A DNA stretch of 64,000 bases, taken from NCBI RefSeq assembly GCF_949987515.2, contig NC_082690.1, positions 106,638,400 through 106,702,399 on the forward strand. Reading direction: 5' to 3'. Source of the DNA: Delphinus delphis. Its lineage: Eukaryota; Chordata; Mammalia; Artiodactyla; Delphinidae. How positions within the stretch are numbered: position 1 is the first letter of the stretch; each line of letters opens with the position of its first letter. Both the position numbers and the translations under genes were made by a program. Of this stretch, positions 53,035 through 63,410 are shown one piece after another. A model generated the notes under the pieces. The model worked only from the letters and a program-made list of their open reading frames with translations, had not been told where the DNA came from and ran no database searches.

Positions 53035-53165
53035 AGTTCTGGGGCTGGACAGGACCTGCAAAGATGATTTCCTAGAAGCCCCTCATCCCTAAATGAACAA
53101 AATAAGAACCAGGGAGGGGAAAGGATGGGCCCAAAGACATCCAGCCTGTGGGCAGCAGAGAGGGG
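53035..53165 (-). repeat. MIR-like fragment, minus
   Basis: 'aggggaaaggatgggcccaa' then 'agacatccagcctgtggg' resembles the reversed MIR3 core; weak. Confidence 0.45.
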
Positions 53166-53208
53166 ACAGGAACACACTCTATTGTAATGACATTCCTTCT
53201 GTCCCAAA

Positions 53209-53238
53209 ACACACACACACACACGCGCACACACACAG
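53209..53238 (+). repeat. (CA)n microsatellite
   Basis: About 14 CA units with one cg. Confidence 0.9.
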
Positions 53239-53324
53239 TCCAGTGCAGCATTGGATTTGTGATAAAGTCTTTTGAAACAGAAACCCCCCTACACTCTGAA
53301 AGTCCCTTATTAAAAACACCTGCC

Positions 53325-53634
53325 CAATCGTATATCCAGAGAAAACCATACTTCGAAAAGATACATGCACCCCAATGTTCATAGCAGCACTATTTACAAT
53401 AGCCAGGACATGGAAGCAACCTAAGTGTCCATCAACAGATGAATGGATAAAGATGTGATATATAGTATATATACACAATGGAATATTACTCAGCCATGAA
53501 AAATGAAATAATGCCATTTGCAGCAACATGGATGGACTAGAGATTATCATACTAAGCGAAGTAAGTCAGAAAGAGAAAGACAAATACCATATGATATCAC
53601 TGATATCTAGAATCTAAAAAAATGATACAAATGA
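53325..53634 (+). mobile_element. L1 3' end, part 1
   Basis: 'atacatgcaccccaatgttc', 'aagtgtccatcaacagatga', 'ggaatattactcagccatga' and 'aagtcagaaagagaaagaca'. Split by two SINEs further on. Confidence 0.9.
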
Positions 53635-53753
53635 GGGAATTCCCTGGCGGTCCAGGGGTTAGGGCTCGGTGCTTTCAATTCCGGGGCCCGGGTTCAATCC
53701 CTGATCAGGGAACTAAAATCCTGCAAGCTGTGCCGCACAGCCAAAAAAATAAA
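53635..53753 (+). mobile_element. CHR-2-type SINE inside L1
   Basis: 'ggaattccctggcggtccag' to 'tgtgccgcacagccaaaaaa'. Flanks aatgatacaaatga and aaaagatacaaacga show the duplication. Confidence 0.9.
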
Positions 53754-54011
53754 AAGATACAAACGAACTTATTTACAAAAGACGCACAGACTTAGAAAAC
53801 AAACTGATGGCTACCAAAGGGGAAAGGGGGGGGTATAAATTAGGAGTTTGGGATTAACAGATACACACTACTATATATATTGATAAAACAGATAATCGTC
53901 AAGGACCTACTGCATAGCACAGGGAGCTCTACTCAATACTCTGTAATAAGCTACATGGGAAAAGAATCTGAAAAAGAATGGATATATGTATATGTATAAA
54001 TAAATCACTTT
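53754..54011 (+). mobile_element. L1 3' end, part 2
   Basis: 'gacttagaaaacaaactgat', 'aaattaggagtttgggatta', 'aaggacctactgcatagcac'. Confidence 0.9.
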
Positions 54012-54217
54012 GGGCTTCCCTGGTGGCGCAGTGGTTGAGAGTCTGCCTGCCAATGCAGGGGACACGGGTTCGTGCCCCGGTCCGGGAAGATCTGCGTGCT
54101 GCGGAGCGGCTGGGCCCGTGAGCCATGGCCGCTGAGCCTGCACGTCCGGAGCCTGTGCTCTGCAACGGGAGAGGCCACGACAGTGAGAGGCCCGCGTACC
54201 ACCAAAAAATAAATAAA
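54012..54217 (+). mobile_element. CHR tRNA-derived SINE inside L1
   Basis: 'gggcttccctggtggcgcag' to 'gagaggcccgcgtacc'. Target duplication aaataaatcacttt on both sides. Confidence 0.95.
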
Positions 54218-54320
54218 TAAATAAATCACTTTGCTGTACACCTGAAGCTAACACAACGTTACAAGTCAACTATACTCCAATAGAAAAATAAAAGTTTTTT
54301 AGAAATAAAAAAAAATTTTA
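54218..54320 (+). mobile_element. L1 3' end, part 3
   Basis: 'actttgctgtacacctgaag', 'caagtcaactatactccaat' and an A-rich tail finish the element. Confidence 0.9.
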
Positions 54321-54399
54321 ATCTTCAAAAAAAGTGTCAAGAGAAAGTAAACCGCTATAAAGGGCATTACCGGGACCCTTGGAGAAATGTAAATGCAGG

Positions 54400-54662
54400 C
54401 TGTCTGCTGGTTAACAGTCTGTGGTGGTTACATTTCCTGGGTTTCTCCTTGTCTCGTGGTTGTGTAGAAAATGTCCTTGCTTGTGAAGTATTTAGAAATA
54501 AAACTGTCATATCCACAACTTTCAAATGGTTCAGAAAAACGCATATGTAGGAGAGAGTAAGGATGCAAATGTGGCAAATGTTGGTGATACGGGGGAAGGG
54601 AGTATGGGGGTTTCTTGTGCTGTTCTGGAAAGTTCTGTGGAGGTTTGGAATTTCTCAAAATA
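54400..54662 (+). mobile_element. Old L1M 3' UTR
   Basis: 'aaatgtggcaaatgttggtg', 'atgggggtttcttgtgctgt' and 'ggaatttctcaaaataaaaa' resemble the L1MC-type 3' end. Confidence 0.6.
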
Positions 54663-54666
54663 AAAA

Positions 54667-54760
54667 ATAGACATATATACACTAATATGTATAAAATAGA
54701 TAACTAATAAGAACCTGCTGTATAAAAAATAAATTAAATAAAATGCAAAAAAAAAAAAAT
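54667..54760 (+). mobile_element. Young L1 3' tip
   Basis: Last about 90 bp only: 'tagacatatatacactaata', 'gaacctgctgtataaaaaat' and an A-tail. Same subfamily as the copy at 29640. Confidence 0.85.
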
Positions 54761-54924
54761 AGAGGAGAAAGCCCCACGCACCTGCCTGGTACCCACTCGT
54801 GGCTTATTGTAGAGCCAGTGGCTGGTGCATCGGGAGGGATTTCCAGCCCCAGACCAGGTTCCCAGATTTGTTCCTGTTGAAGCACAGTGAGAGCACCGTG
54901 GGTCCATCAAGATCGCTGTCACCC

Positions 54925-55010
54925 CCACATTTTCTAGAGCAGGAAACTGAGGCCCGGGAGGCCGTGGGGCCGACCCACGGTGCCACAGCGCAGCACCAAG
55001 TAGGGTGTAG
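54925..55010 (-). repeat. MIR SINE fragment, minus
   Basis: 'gagcaggaaactgaggcccg' and 'gtgccacagcgcagcacc'. Confidence 0.6.
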
Positions 55011-55487
55011 AGAAGTCGGGCTATTTTGGGCCTTCCAGGGGCGTGTCTCCTGGATAAACGGGAGTCACGTTGTCTCCCTGATGTCACAGGATATATTTTC
55101 CGAGGCAGCCGTTCCCTAGGGAATGACCCCAAAAGCTCTCCAGTCCCGCAGCAGCTCTTCCCCACCCCCTCCCTGCCAGTAGACAGTGGCTCAGTTCTCT
55201 CTTCAATCGGTAGCTTCCATTCGGTCACAAGCAATGCCATTTTTAAAAGTGGGAGATCATGTTTACGAACTTGGGGGCTGGGTCTCGTTCCATATGGGGG
55301 TGTCAGCCTCCTCTTTGAAGGGTTACCTGAGAAGCACACCCAAGTCCAGGGCACAGGGAACAGCCGTTTTAGGAATCAGAGATGGTGAGAAGTCCAGCTT
55401 GGGCCGAGCGTTCCAGAGCATTCTGCACCGTTTATTACAGCTGGTAGTCACCGTGGAGCGGAGCGCCAGCTCTGGGTCAGACACTGC

Positions 55488-55615
55488 GTGCGTGCATGTG
55501 TGTACCCGTGGACGTGCACATGTGTGTGTGTGTATGAGTGCACGTGCTCGTGTGTGAGCGTGTGCATACCTGTATGCGTGTGCGTGTGCTCGTGTGGGCG
55601 TGTGCCTGTGGCCTG
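55488..55615 (+). repeat. (TG)n-rich degenerate repeat
   Basis: 'gtgtgcatacctgtatgcgt' and neighbours: about 130 bp of gtgtgcgtg/cgtgctcgtg words, purine-pyrimidine alternating. Confidence 0.85.
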
Positions 55616-55639
55616 TGCCTCTGGCCATGGCAGCCCTGA

Positions 55640-55690
55640 GGGTGCTGTCCCCATTCACAGCTGAGGAAATGAAGCTCAGAAGGGACCCTT
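55640..55690 (-). repeat. MIR SINE fragment, minus
   Basis: 'cattcacagctgaggaaatg' then 'aagctcagaaggga'. Confidence 0.55.
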
Positions 55691-55699
55691 GCCTCCTTT

Positions 55700-56579
55700 A
55701 CAGAACTTACCATAATCGTCATCAAACGATGGTTTCTGCCATCGCTTCCGTATTTCCCTCTGTCCAGCGTCTATGAGCTCCATGGCGGGGCTGTGGAGAT
55801 CTTGGTCAGTACCGTACGCCCAGGGCCCAGCATGGCCCTGGCATGTACCTGGCCTGATAAACGTCTGTGAAGTGAAAGAGGAGAGAAGGAGGCGGGTGAG
55901 GAGAAGGACGGATGAGAGCGGCGTCCTCAGCTCCCGGGCCTCCAGCCCTGCCTTTCTGGCAGGTCAGCAGAGCCCAGAGGTATTTCTGTTTTGAGGCATT
56001 TAGACAGATGCTCCCAGCTCAGTTCTGGCTAGGGTTTCTGGCTGCACATACCACAGATCAAGGGGGTTGGAGATTCCTTCCAAAGGCTCCCGCTGAGTGC
56101 TGGGGACCAGCACTGGGCCTGGTTTCCCCATCTAGGAAATGGGACAAGACTCAGCTGCAGTGGATGCGTGAGAACGGAGGGGCTGCTGGTGGCTCCCAGG
56201 GCCCCCGGGCGGGCCGGGCCACGAGGGCTGGGGTGCAGGCACTGGGCACGTCTGGAGGGCTGGTCTTGTCGGCCCCAATCCCGACCTTTTGCTGCACTTA
56301 GGCAGCAACAAGAAGGGGTCTTTTTCCAAAGCCCCGTCCAGGGCTTCTCTGGACCTGGGTACTGCTAAGCGGCAGCCCGCCTCCTACCAGGTCACACGTG
56401 ATGTTTCCGTGGGGTGGCCCTTGGCCTCCCGTCCTCTTGGACTACAAGTCGCTGCGGCCCCCAACGGCCATTTCCAGGCACCTCTGCCGTGCCAGGCTCT
56501 ACCGAGACCCCGGGTCGTCACCCTTACTCGAGGGCACGGGTACCCCTGCCGGGGCCACGCCGCTTCCAAGCAGCGACCC
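55700..56579. other. Intergenic, nothing firmly recognised
   Basis: No supported gene or element; open frames overlap on both strands. Confidence 0.4.
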
Positions 56580-56585
56580 GGGACT

Positions 56586-57035
56586 CCTCATCAGTGTCCT
56601 GGGGCGCCCGTAACAAATGACCACAAAGTGGGCGGCTTACACACACAAGTCTGTTCTCCCACCGTCTGGGGGCCAGAAGCCCCAGATCCAGATGTGAACA
56701 GGGCAGGTTCCTTCCCGAGAGTCTGAGGGAGGGTCCTTCCTACCTCTTCTAGCTTTGGGGGCTCCAGGCATCGCTGGGCCCGTGGCCGCCTTTCTCCGGC
56801 CTCTGCCTCTGTCCTCACGTGCCTTCTGTCTCCTCTTTTCTCTGTCTCAAATGTCCCTCTGCCTCTCTCCTATAAGGACACTTGTCCCTGGATTTAGGGC
56901 CCACCTGGATAATCCAGGATGATCTCATTTCAAGATCTTTAATTGCACCTGCAAAGACCCTTTTTCTAAGTAAGTTCACATCCACAGCTTCCAGCTGGAC
57001 ATTCCCTTGGGGGACACCATTCAGCCCCCCATCAG
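56586..57035 (-). mobile_element. MLT1-type LTR, minus
   Basis: 'catcagtgtcctggggcgcc', 'cgtaacaaatgaccacaaag', 'tcctataaggacacttgtcc', 'cctggataatccaggatgat', 'cctgcaaagaccctttttct' and 'gggggacaccattcagcc' in order. Confidence 0.8.
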
Positions 57036-58499
57036 CAGGCCCCTTGGTCAATGCTGTCCCAACTTTTCCACTACAGCACAATGACCCCCAACCGAGACGG
57101 CTCCTCCTTTGCCCCGCGAGACAGGTAGTGGGTGGCTAGTCTCAGAGTGTCCTCCAGCAGAGACAGGGGGCACACACACCTGTGTGCGTGCATGGGGGGT
57201 TGGTCAAGGGGGTCTGCTGGAGAAGACATGGAGAGAGCCAGCAGAGACGCCCCCAAGACCGGGGGCTGGTCGTCCCGGCGGAGGGCCAGCGATGATTCTC
57301 GACACTAGTTCACTAAGGGGCTCCCCTCCAGGCACCCTGGGGGCCGATGGGCTCATTGACCTGGGTTCAAATGCACCCTCCCCATACCCCCTCCACCCTT
57401 GGCCCCAGCACACAGCTGGCGTAGTCCCACCAGGCCAAACCCCACGACTGGAAGTTGGGCCTGGGCTTCCCATGGCAGGCGAGGCCTGGGGAGAGAAACA
57501 GTGAGTCTGAAACAGTGGGGAAAGCTACTCGCTCAATGCTAAGGAAGCAGTTAGGTGAGCGAGGGAGCCCCCAGCTGAAATCGTCACCGTGGGATGCGGA
57601 GCGCGCAAAGCAAGACGTCGGCTGGACGCAGAGTAACGTTCTGCTTCTATAAAAGCCAGAGGGGAAAAGAAAAAAAGAACGAAAGCATGCATCGGGGTAC
57701 ATTAAAAGAAATAATGCACCATTTTATTTCTATCTGCATTTGTCTCTGCTTTCCCTACGTTTTCTACACTGGAAATGGATCTTCTCTGTAATCGCAACAC
57801 AGAAACTATTGCATCGGCTGTTTATGAGATGTTCACTCGGGCCGGCAGACAAAGGGTCCCTGGGGCGTGGTCAGTGACTCCGATCCGTCGACAGTGAGTG
57901 ACCACACGCGGGGACGTCCGTGCGGCTTCAGTGGTCAAAGGCGTGCAGACGGCGCTGTCTTACACGTCCCCAAGTGTCACCTTCCTCTCAAAGGATCCCT
58001 GGGCTCCAGCACAATGGCCTTCTGCTCTGGCCCCACCAGCCGGAACCTTCCCCAGGTTTCCTTAGAGGGTCAGAGGAGCTGCCCTTCCTGGATGGAATCT
58101 GCGCCTGCCCAAGACTCTGAGCTCCTCCAGAGCCGGGCTCTCCGGGCCACTTTTAACTTTGTCAAATGCTTTCGCGGTTCACAACGATGCTTCCTCCAAA
58201 GGGCTCCATGAAATTCTCGGAGACCTGTCACACCCAGCAAGTCGGGAGTGCTTTGATTTACGGGACAGATGCTTGCCAACTGACACTTGGAGAGGCTGAG
58301 GGAGGCGGGGAGGAATTAAATAAGAAGAGGGGTGTCAGCTCCCAAAAGGTGGCATATCTCTGCTCTAATTCCTTGACGCCCAGTGTGGTTCAGAGGTCGG
58401 GGCTGTTAATGGGCAGGGAACAAATTGGGGGCTGCCACCTGTGGCTCTTCCAAAAGGGGAGGGGGCGCCCCCTTTACAGTTCAAGGGCCTGTTTACTCC
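57036..58499. other. Intergenic, nothing firmly recognised
   Basis: 57650-57800 is an AT-rich patch; 58150-58400 is un-repetitive with 'gtcacaccc', 'ctttgatt' and 'aattaaat' words that could be enhancer sites. No gene seen. Confidence 0.4.
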
Positions 58500-58665
58500 A
58501 AGGTCGGCAAAGCCCAGGTGCTCTGGGGTCTGACACTGACCTGCTTTGGGACGCTCCCCCGCCTCTCTGAGCCTCGGTGTCCTCACTGGGAATCAGGGCT
58601 GCTCCGAACAGGAAATGAAATGATGCCTGGAAACACCAGACACAGTGCTTGGCACACAGTTGCTG
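58500..58665 (+). repeat. MIR SINE
   Basis: 'ctgggccttt'-like start is lost; 'cctctctgagcctcggtgtc', 'ctcactgggaatcagggctg' and 'gcttggcacacagttgctgc' remain. Confidence 0.7.
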
Positions 58666-59034
58666 CTGCTACTTTCTGGTTCTGTCTCCCGGCAATCCAA
58701 CCAGGCCGTTGGAGAAAAAGCATTGCCCGCCCTAGGGGCTTCTTCCATTATGCAGAAATTTCTAGGAAGGGAGGATTGGAAAGATACCCAGGCCTTAGGA
58801 GGCTTTGTTTATCAGCTTCCTGGTCTCTGTGAGTCGGGGGCCCTGGCACAGGGCCACCATGCACAGTGGCCCGGGTTGCGCACTGCACAACTCCACAGAT
58901 CCCGGGGTGATGCAATATGGCAGTGCTCTCTGGATGACACGGGGTGGGGTGGGGGAGAGAACAGATGCCAGAAGACCTTCTACGCCAACAAAACACGACA
59001 CAATGTGACTTCTTTATTAGTGTGTTCATCATAT

Positions 59035-59160
59035 GCTCACCCTGCTCATGGTTCACGAGCGCAGGGCCCTCGTCCACCTGAATATTGCTGTTTCTGCGGC
59101 ACCTAGCATCCTCTTGGCACATTGTAGCTGCTTAGGAGATATTTGTGGCATGAATGAAGT
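59035..59160 (+). repeat. L2/MIR3-like 3' end
   Basis: 'cgagcgcagggccctcgtcc', 'gaatattgctgtttctgcgg' and 'cacattgtagctgcttagga' resemble an L2 3' end. Confidence 0.55.
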
Positions 59161-60170
59161 CAGGGATGGGGTGGGGGGGATGAAGGTGGGCAAAGGGAAA
59201 TTTACAAGCTACAGGCTAGCCCAACGTTCTGAGAAGCCATGGGTGGACCACTTTCACTCCGCGAGCCCCCCACCCCAGTTCTCCCGCGTAAGGTTTGAAG
59301 AAGCCAGGGGTTCGGAGCATGGGTCGGGCAGGCTGTCAAAGACAACACAACCACTGGCCTGCCTCTGGCCAGGAGGAAAGCAGTAGGATGGCCTTGCTTT
59401 GCACCTGTGCCTGGGTTCTAAGTAGCTGAGGGAAGACTGTGTGACCCCAAACGCTGACCCTCATTGCAGAAGTGTATGTATGGGGGGCTTCCAACTCAGG
59501 GCAAACACAAGCCCAGCATGGCAGGGAAAAAAACCAGAGGAAACAGTCCGGTAGCACCGGCACTGGGTCGGGGAGGCTGGCGGTGGGCTCTGTCTGCATG
59601 CTTCTCTTGCGTTTTTACCAATTCCCAAATTTTCTCTAAAGACTGTGCACTACTTTTCTAATATTTTTTTAAAGACCTGGTTGGAAGGGAGGGAAAGATC
59701 ATAGAAATGGGTCAAAATGGCTATTCGGGTAAATTTATTCTAATCTTGTGCACCATAGTGAGAAATGGAAACCAACCTCAACGTCCAACTCCTGGGGATG
59801 GTTTGGACCTCACAGCATGGGCAGCCCTGCCAGTCAGGAGCAAGGTGGGTTTGCAGAAGGCCACGGCACTTAATAATCCCAGGCTTCCGCGCGACACCCG
59901 CATATGAGCCTGTTCTGATTATGAAGCAAACATGCCCGTGGGAACGTAATTAAACAATAGAGAGGGTGTAACATGAAGCATAAACGCAGTTCCCCTCCCA
60001 CGCCCAGCAGTCGGACTGCTAACAGCTTTTGCCAGAGATGTCACCTTTCTGAAATGTCCTCTGCACACACAAGCACTTATAGGGGAGCCTTTGGTTTTGC
60101 GTGGGCACACACTGACCCCATGGCCGCTTTTCAAAGATCTCTACATAGATGCAGAGCAAAAGGTTGACTT
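59161..60170. other. Intergenic, nothing firmly recognised
   Basis: 59690-59980 reads like old LINE-derived sequence ('aaatggaaaccaacctcaac'). No gene seen. Confidence 0.4.
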
Positions 60171-60187
60171 AAAAAACAGTTGGCGGG

Positions 60188-60414
60188 GAGCTTCCCTGGT
60201 GGCGCAGTGGTTGAGAGTCCGCCTGCTGATGCAGGGGACACAGGTTCGTGCCCCGGTCTGGGAAGATCCCACATGACATGGAGCGGCTGGGCCCGTGAGC
60301 CATGGCCGCTGAGCCTGCGTGTCCGGAGCCTGTGCTTCGCAACGGGAGAGGCCACAACAGTGAGAGGCCCGTGTACTGCAAAAAAAAAAAAAAGAAACAA
60401 AACAAAACAGAACA
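60188..60414 (+). mobile_element. CHR tRNA-derived SINE
   Basis: 'gcttccctggtggcgcagtg' to 'gagaggcccgtgtactgc' and an A/AAAC-rich tail. Flanked by aaaaaacagttggcggg at 60171-60187 and again at 60415-60431. Confidence 0.95.
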
Positions 60415-60431
60415 AAAAAAACAGTTGGCGG

Positions 60432-60559
60432 GACTTCCCTGGTGGTCCAGTGGTTAAGACTGTGTTTCCACTGCAGGCGGCACGGGTTCCATCCCTGTCA
60501 GGGACCTAAGATCCTGCATGCCACAAGGTGCGGCCAAAGAAAAGGAAAAAGGTAAAAAA
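60432..60559 (+). mobile_element. CHR-2-type SINE, adjacent insertion
   Basis: 'acttccctggtggtccagtg' to 'acaaggtgcggccaaaga', immediately after the previous SINE, followed by aaaaaccagttggc at 60561. Same target as its neighbour. Confidence 0.95.
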
Positions 60560-60574
60560 GAAAAACCAGTTGGC

Positions 60575-61025
60575 ATCATTCGGTAGTGTGGAAGCTCCAA
60601 GTGCGCTACAACCCGCAGTCCCACAGCCCGGCACCATCACCCTGCCACCGTCCCTTCTGAGCAGCTACGTTCCTACAGCTGCAGCCTGAAATGGTCCCGA
60701 TGTCTCTGTACAGGGAGACGGATGAATGGAGTGTAGCATGGTCACACCGTGGGATGTTACACAGCAAAGGAGGATGAATGACTGCAAGCTCATGGGGCCA
60801 CAGGAGCAACACTCACAAACGTAAGAAAGAGGGAGAGGGCAGAGCACAGCGCAGCTGGCGTTAAGAGGTGTGTCCAGCTTACAGCAAGGAAGTTACTCTA
60901 GCAAAAGCAGAAGAGTGGTTACGTCGGGCAGAGGAGTCTGGGCTGGGGCTGCCAGGGGGCAGGAGGGAGGTTTCTGGGTACTGAGGGTCTGCCTCTTGCC
61001 TGCGTGTTGGTTCTGTGTGTCTTTG
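60575..61025. other. Probable old L1M sequence
   Basis: 'ggatgaatggagtgtagcat' then 'ggtcacaccgtgggatgtta' and 'gcagaagagtggttacgtcg' look like old L1 3' sequence. Weak. Confidence 0.4.
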
Positions 61026-61035
61026 CCTTAAAATT

Positions 61036-61337
61036 GTTAGTGCGACTGTTTCTGTTTCATAGATAAGTTCATTTATGTGGTATTTTAGATGCCACATATA
61101 AGTGATATGGTATTTATCTTTCTCTTTCTGACTTACTTCACTTACTGTGATAATCCTAGGTCCATCCATGTTGCTGCAAATGGCATTATTTCATTCTTTT
61201 TTTTTACAGCTGAGTAATATTCCATTGTATATATATATATACCACGTCTTCTTTATCCCATTCATCTGTTGATGGACACTTAGGTTGCTTCCATGTTTGG
61301 GCTATTGTAAATAGTGCTGCTGTGAACGTTGGGGTGT
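61036..61337 (-). mobile_element. L1 3' end, inverted 5' part
   Basis: 'agtgatatggtatttatctt', 'ccatccatgttgctgcaaat', 'atggacacttaggttgcttc' in reverse orientation, joined at about 61337 to a forward part. Typical twin-priming structure. Confidence 0.85.
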
Positions 61338-61606
61338 CAGGTGGGGGAGGGATAAATTAGGAGTTTGGGATTGGCAGATATAAACTACTATATATAAAAT
61401 AGATAAACGACAAGGTCCCACCATATAGCCCAGGGAACTACATTCAATATCCTGTAATAAACCATAATGGAGAAGAATATGAAAAAGAATACATGTAAGT
61501 ATATGTATGTATATATATATATATATATATAATGTATTACTGAATCACTTGGTTGTACACCTGAAACTAACACAACATTGTAAACCAACTACACTTCAAT
61601 TTAAAA
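61338..61606 (+). mobile_element. L1 3' end, forward part
   Basis: 'gataaattaggagtttggga', 'agcccagggaactacattca', 'attgtaaaccaactacactt'. Contains (AT)n at 61507-61531. Ends in 'aatttaaaaa'. Confidence 0.9.
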
Positions 61607-61774
61607 AGCTATTAGTGAAGTTCTACTTTTTTTATGCACTTTTTAGTATGTATGCTATTTTCCACAATAACAAGAAGAAAGCGAAAGACCCCAAGGAGAT
61701 GCTCCAAACAGTAGCAGGCTTACCTTTTGAAGGTGAGGTTCTGGGTAATTTCCACTTTCATGTTAATAAAATCA

Positions 61775-61925
61775 TAACCATTCACTGAGTCCCTGACATC
61801 TGTCATCTAATTTAATCCTCACAACAATTTTGAAACTGGCTTTTATGACCCCCCTTTCACACCTAAAGGACCTGAAGCGCAGAGAGGTTAGTGGTGTTAC
61901 ACGGAGAGGTGGGATTCTCGCTCCC
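61775..61925 (-). repeat. MIR SINE, minus
   Basis: 'cattcactgagtccctgaca', 'atttaatcctcacaacaatt', 'gaagcgcagagaggttag'. Confidence 0.75.
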
Positions 61926-62624
61926 ATCCTTCTGGGGGGCCAGGCACTTGGATGGCTTTACTTCAAAAATGACCGTAGGTGACTTCTGTCAACACCGCCA
62001 GAAAAGCTGGGCAGGAGGATGGGCCACCGTGCCCGGCAGAGCTGGGGCTCCAGGTGGCTGGACCTGGGCTACCCTGGCTGCCCCGGTCTGGGGGCCAAAT
62101 GGTGGGGCCACAGGGGCTAAGTGCTGTCCAGGGGCTGCTCCCTTTCTCGGTGCTACAAGCAGGTTGTAAAGCACTTTGGGGGCCAATTGGCACCAGGGCA
62201 AGGAATTGCACCCTTGAGGTGGTTTGTGACCCCATAAATTGCCCCAAGGTGGGAGGCAGCTGGGAGCAATGCCGCTGGTTCGCTGGGGCTGTGACTCTGG
62301 AAGTGCAGCATTCCACAGGGCCCCGGCCCTCCGGGCTCCTCCAGGAGAGACCCTGGAGCAAAGGTGGATGCGGATCAACCCCCAGGGAAGGGGAGTGGGA
62401 GGGCCTCGGGGCACAGGCTGCTGAGGGTGGGCTTGTGGACCCAGAGCCTCGTGGGGGGCCTCCCAGGTGCCCTAGCTGAGGTGCCTTTGGCACAGAGGTC
62501 AGAGGGGCCACCCCAAGCAACCGTGCTTTCCAGGTGCGGACAAGCCCACTGGGAGCATTGGCTATGTTGCAAACTGGCACCTGCCCTGCCTGCCTGTGGA
62601 GTGCACGGAAATACCTCCACTTTC

Positions 62625-62760
62625 TGACTCAGCGCCCGAGCACCCACTGTGTGCTGCGTCCTGGCCATCCTGACGTTTAAGGAATGGAGGGAGCCTTGCA
62701 AGCTCCTGTTTCCAAGGGGGAAACTGAGGCCCAGAGAGCAAGCCTGGCTCACTGAGCCCA
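62625..62760 (-). repeat. MIR SINE, minus
   Basis: 'gagcacccactgtgtgctgc' and 'ggggaaactgaggcccagag'. Confidence 0.65.
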
Positions 62761-62995
62761 GCAGGGCTTGGGACCCAAGGCTGCCCTGCTCCTACCACAG
62801 CCAGTGCCCCGACTAGCTTATAAGATGTTCTTGCAACTGAAAGAAAGGTATCCTCGTTGCACAGATGGAGCCCCACACCAGGCATCCAGCTGGGTGGCGG
62901 GCCGGACTTCAGGCTGGACGAAGCCTTGTGCAGTGCACAACCCGCACAACTGTACAAGGCAGACCTGCCTGGCCTTGTGTGCAAGGTTGTACACT

Positions 62996-63041
62996 CGTGT
63001 GTGTTTGTGTGTGTGTGTGTGTGTGCGTGCGCGCGCGCTTG
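62996..63041 (+). repeat. (TG)n(CG)n alternating run
   Basis: 'gtgtgtgtgtgtgtgtgtgc' then gtgcgcgcgcgc; potential Z-DNA. Confidence 0.9.
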
Positions 63042-63254
63042 TCTGGACAGCCTGCTTGTCACTTTCATCAGGTTCTCAAAGGGGTCTTTGCCCTCATAAA
63101 CGGAGAAGGATCTCCAGAACACTGGGACCCCCCACTGGCAGCTCCCTGAGCACCACTTAAGCTCCCCAAGGCTTCCCCAGCCCAGTGCGCCAGGCCTGCC
63201 TCAGGCGGCAGACTCCCTGGGAGCTGATTCTTTCTTCCCCATCTGTTGAAAGAA

Positions 63255-63410
63255 CAATGTACCATGTGTCATATAACCCTCAGAGCGACCCTGAAAAACC
63301 TCGGCTTCTGGGGTTACCTTCATTTTGGAGACAGGAGACTGAGGCTTGGAGGAGTGTGCGCACTTGCCCAGGTCCAAGCGGTAGGTGAGGGGCGGTGACA
63401 GCACCTGGCT
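63255..63410 (-). repeat. MIR SINE, minus
   Basis: 'atataaccctcagagcgacc', 'ttttggagacaggagactga', 'acttgcccaggtccaagcgg'. Confidence 0.7.
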
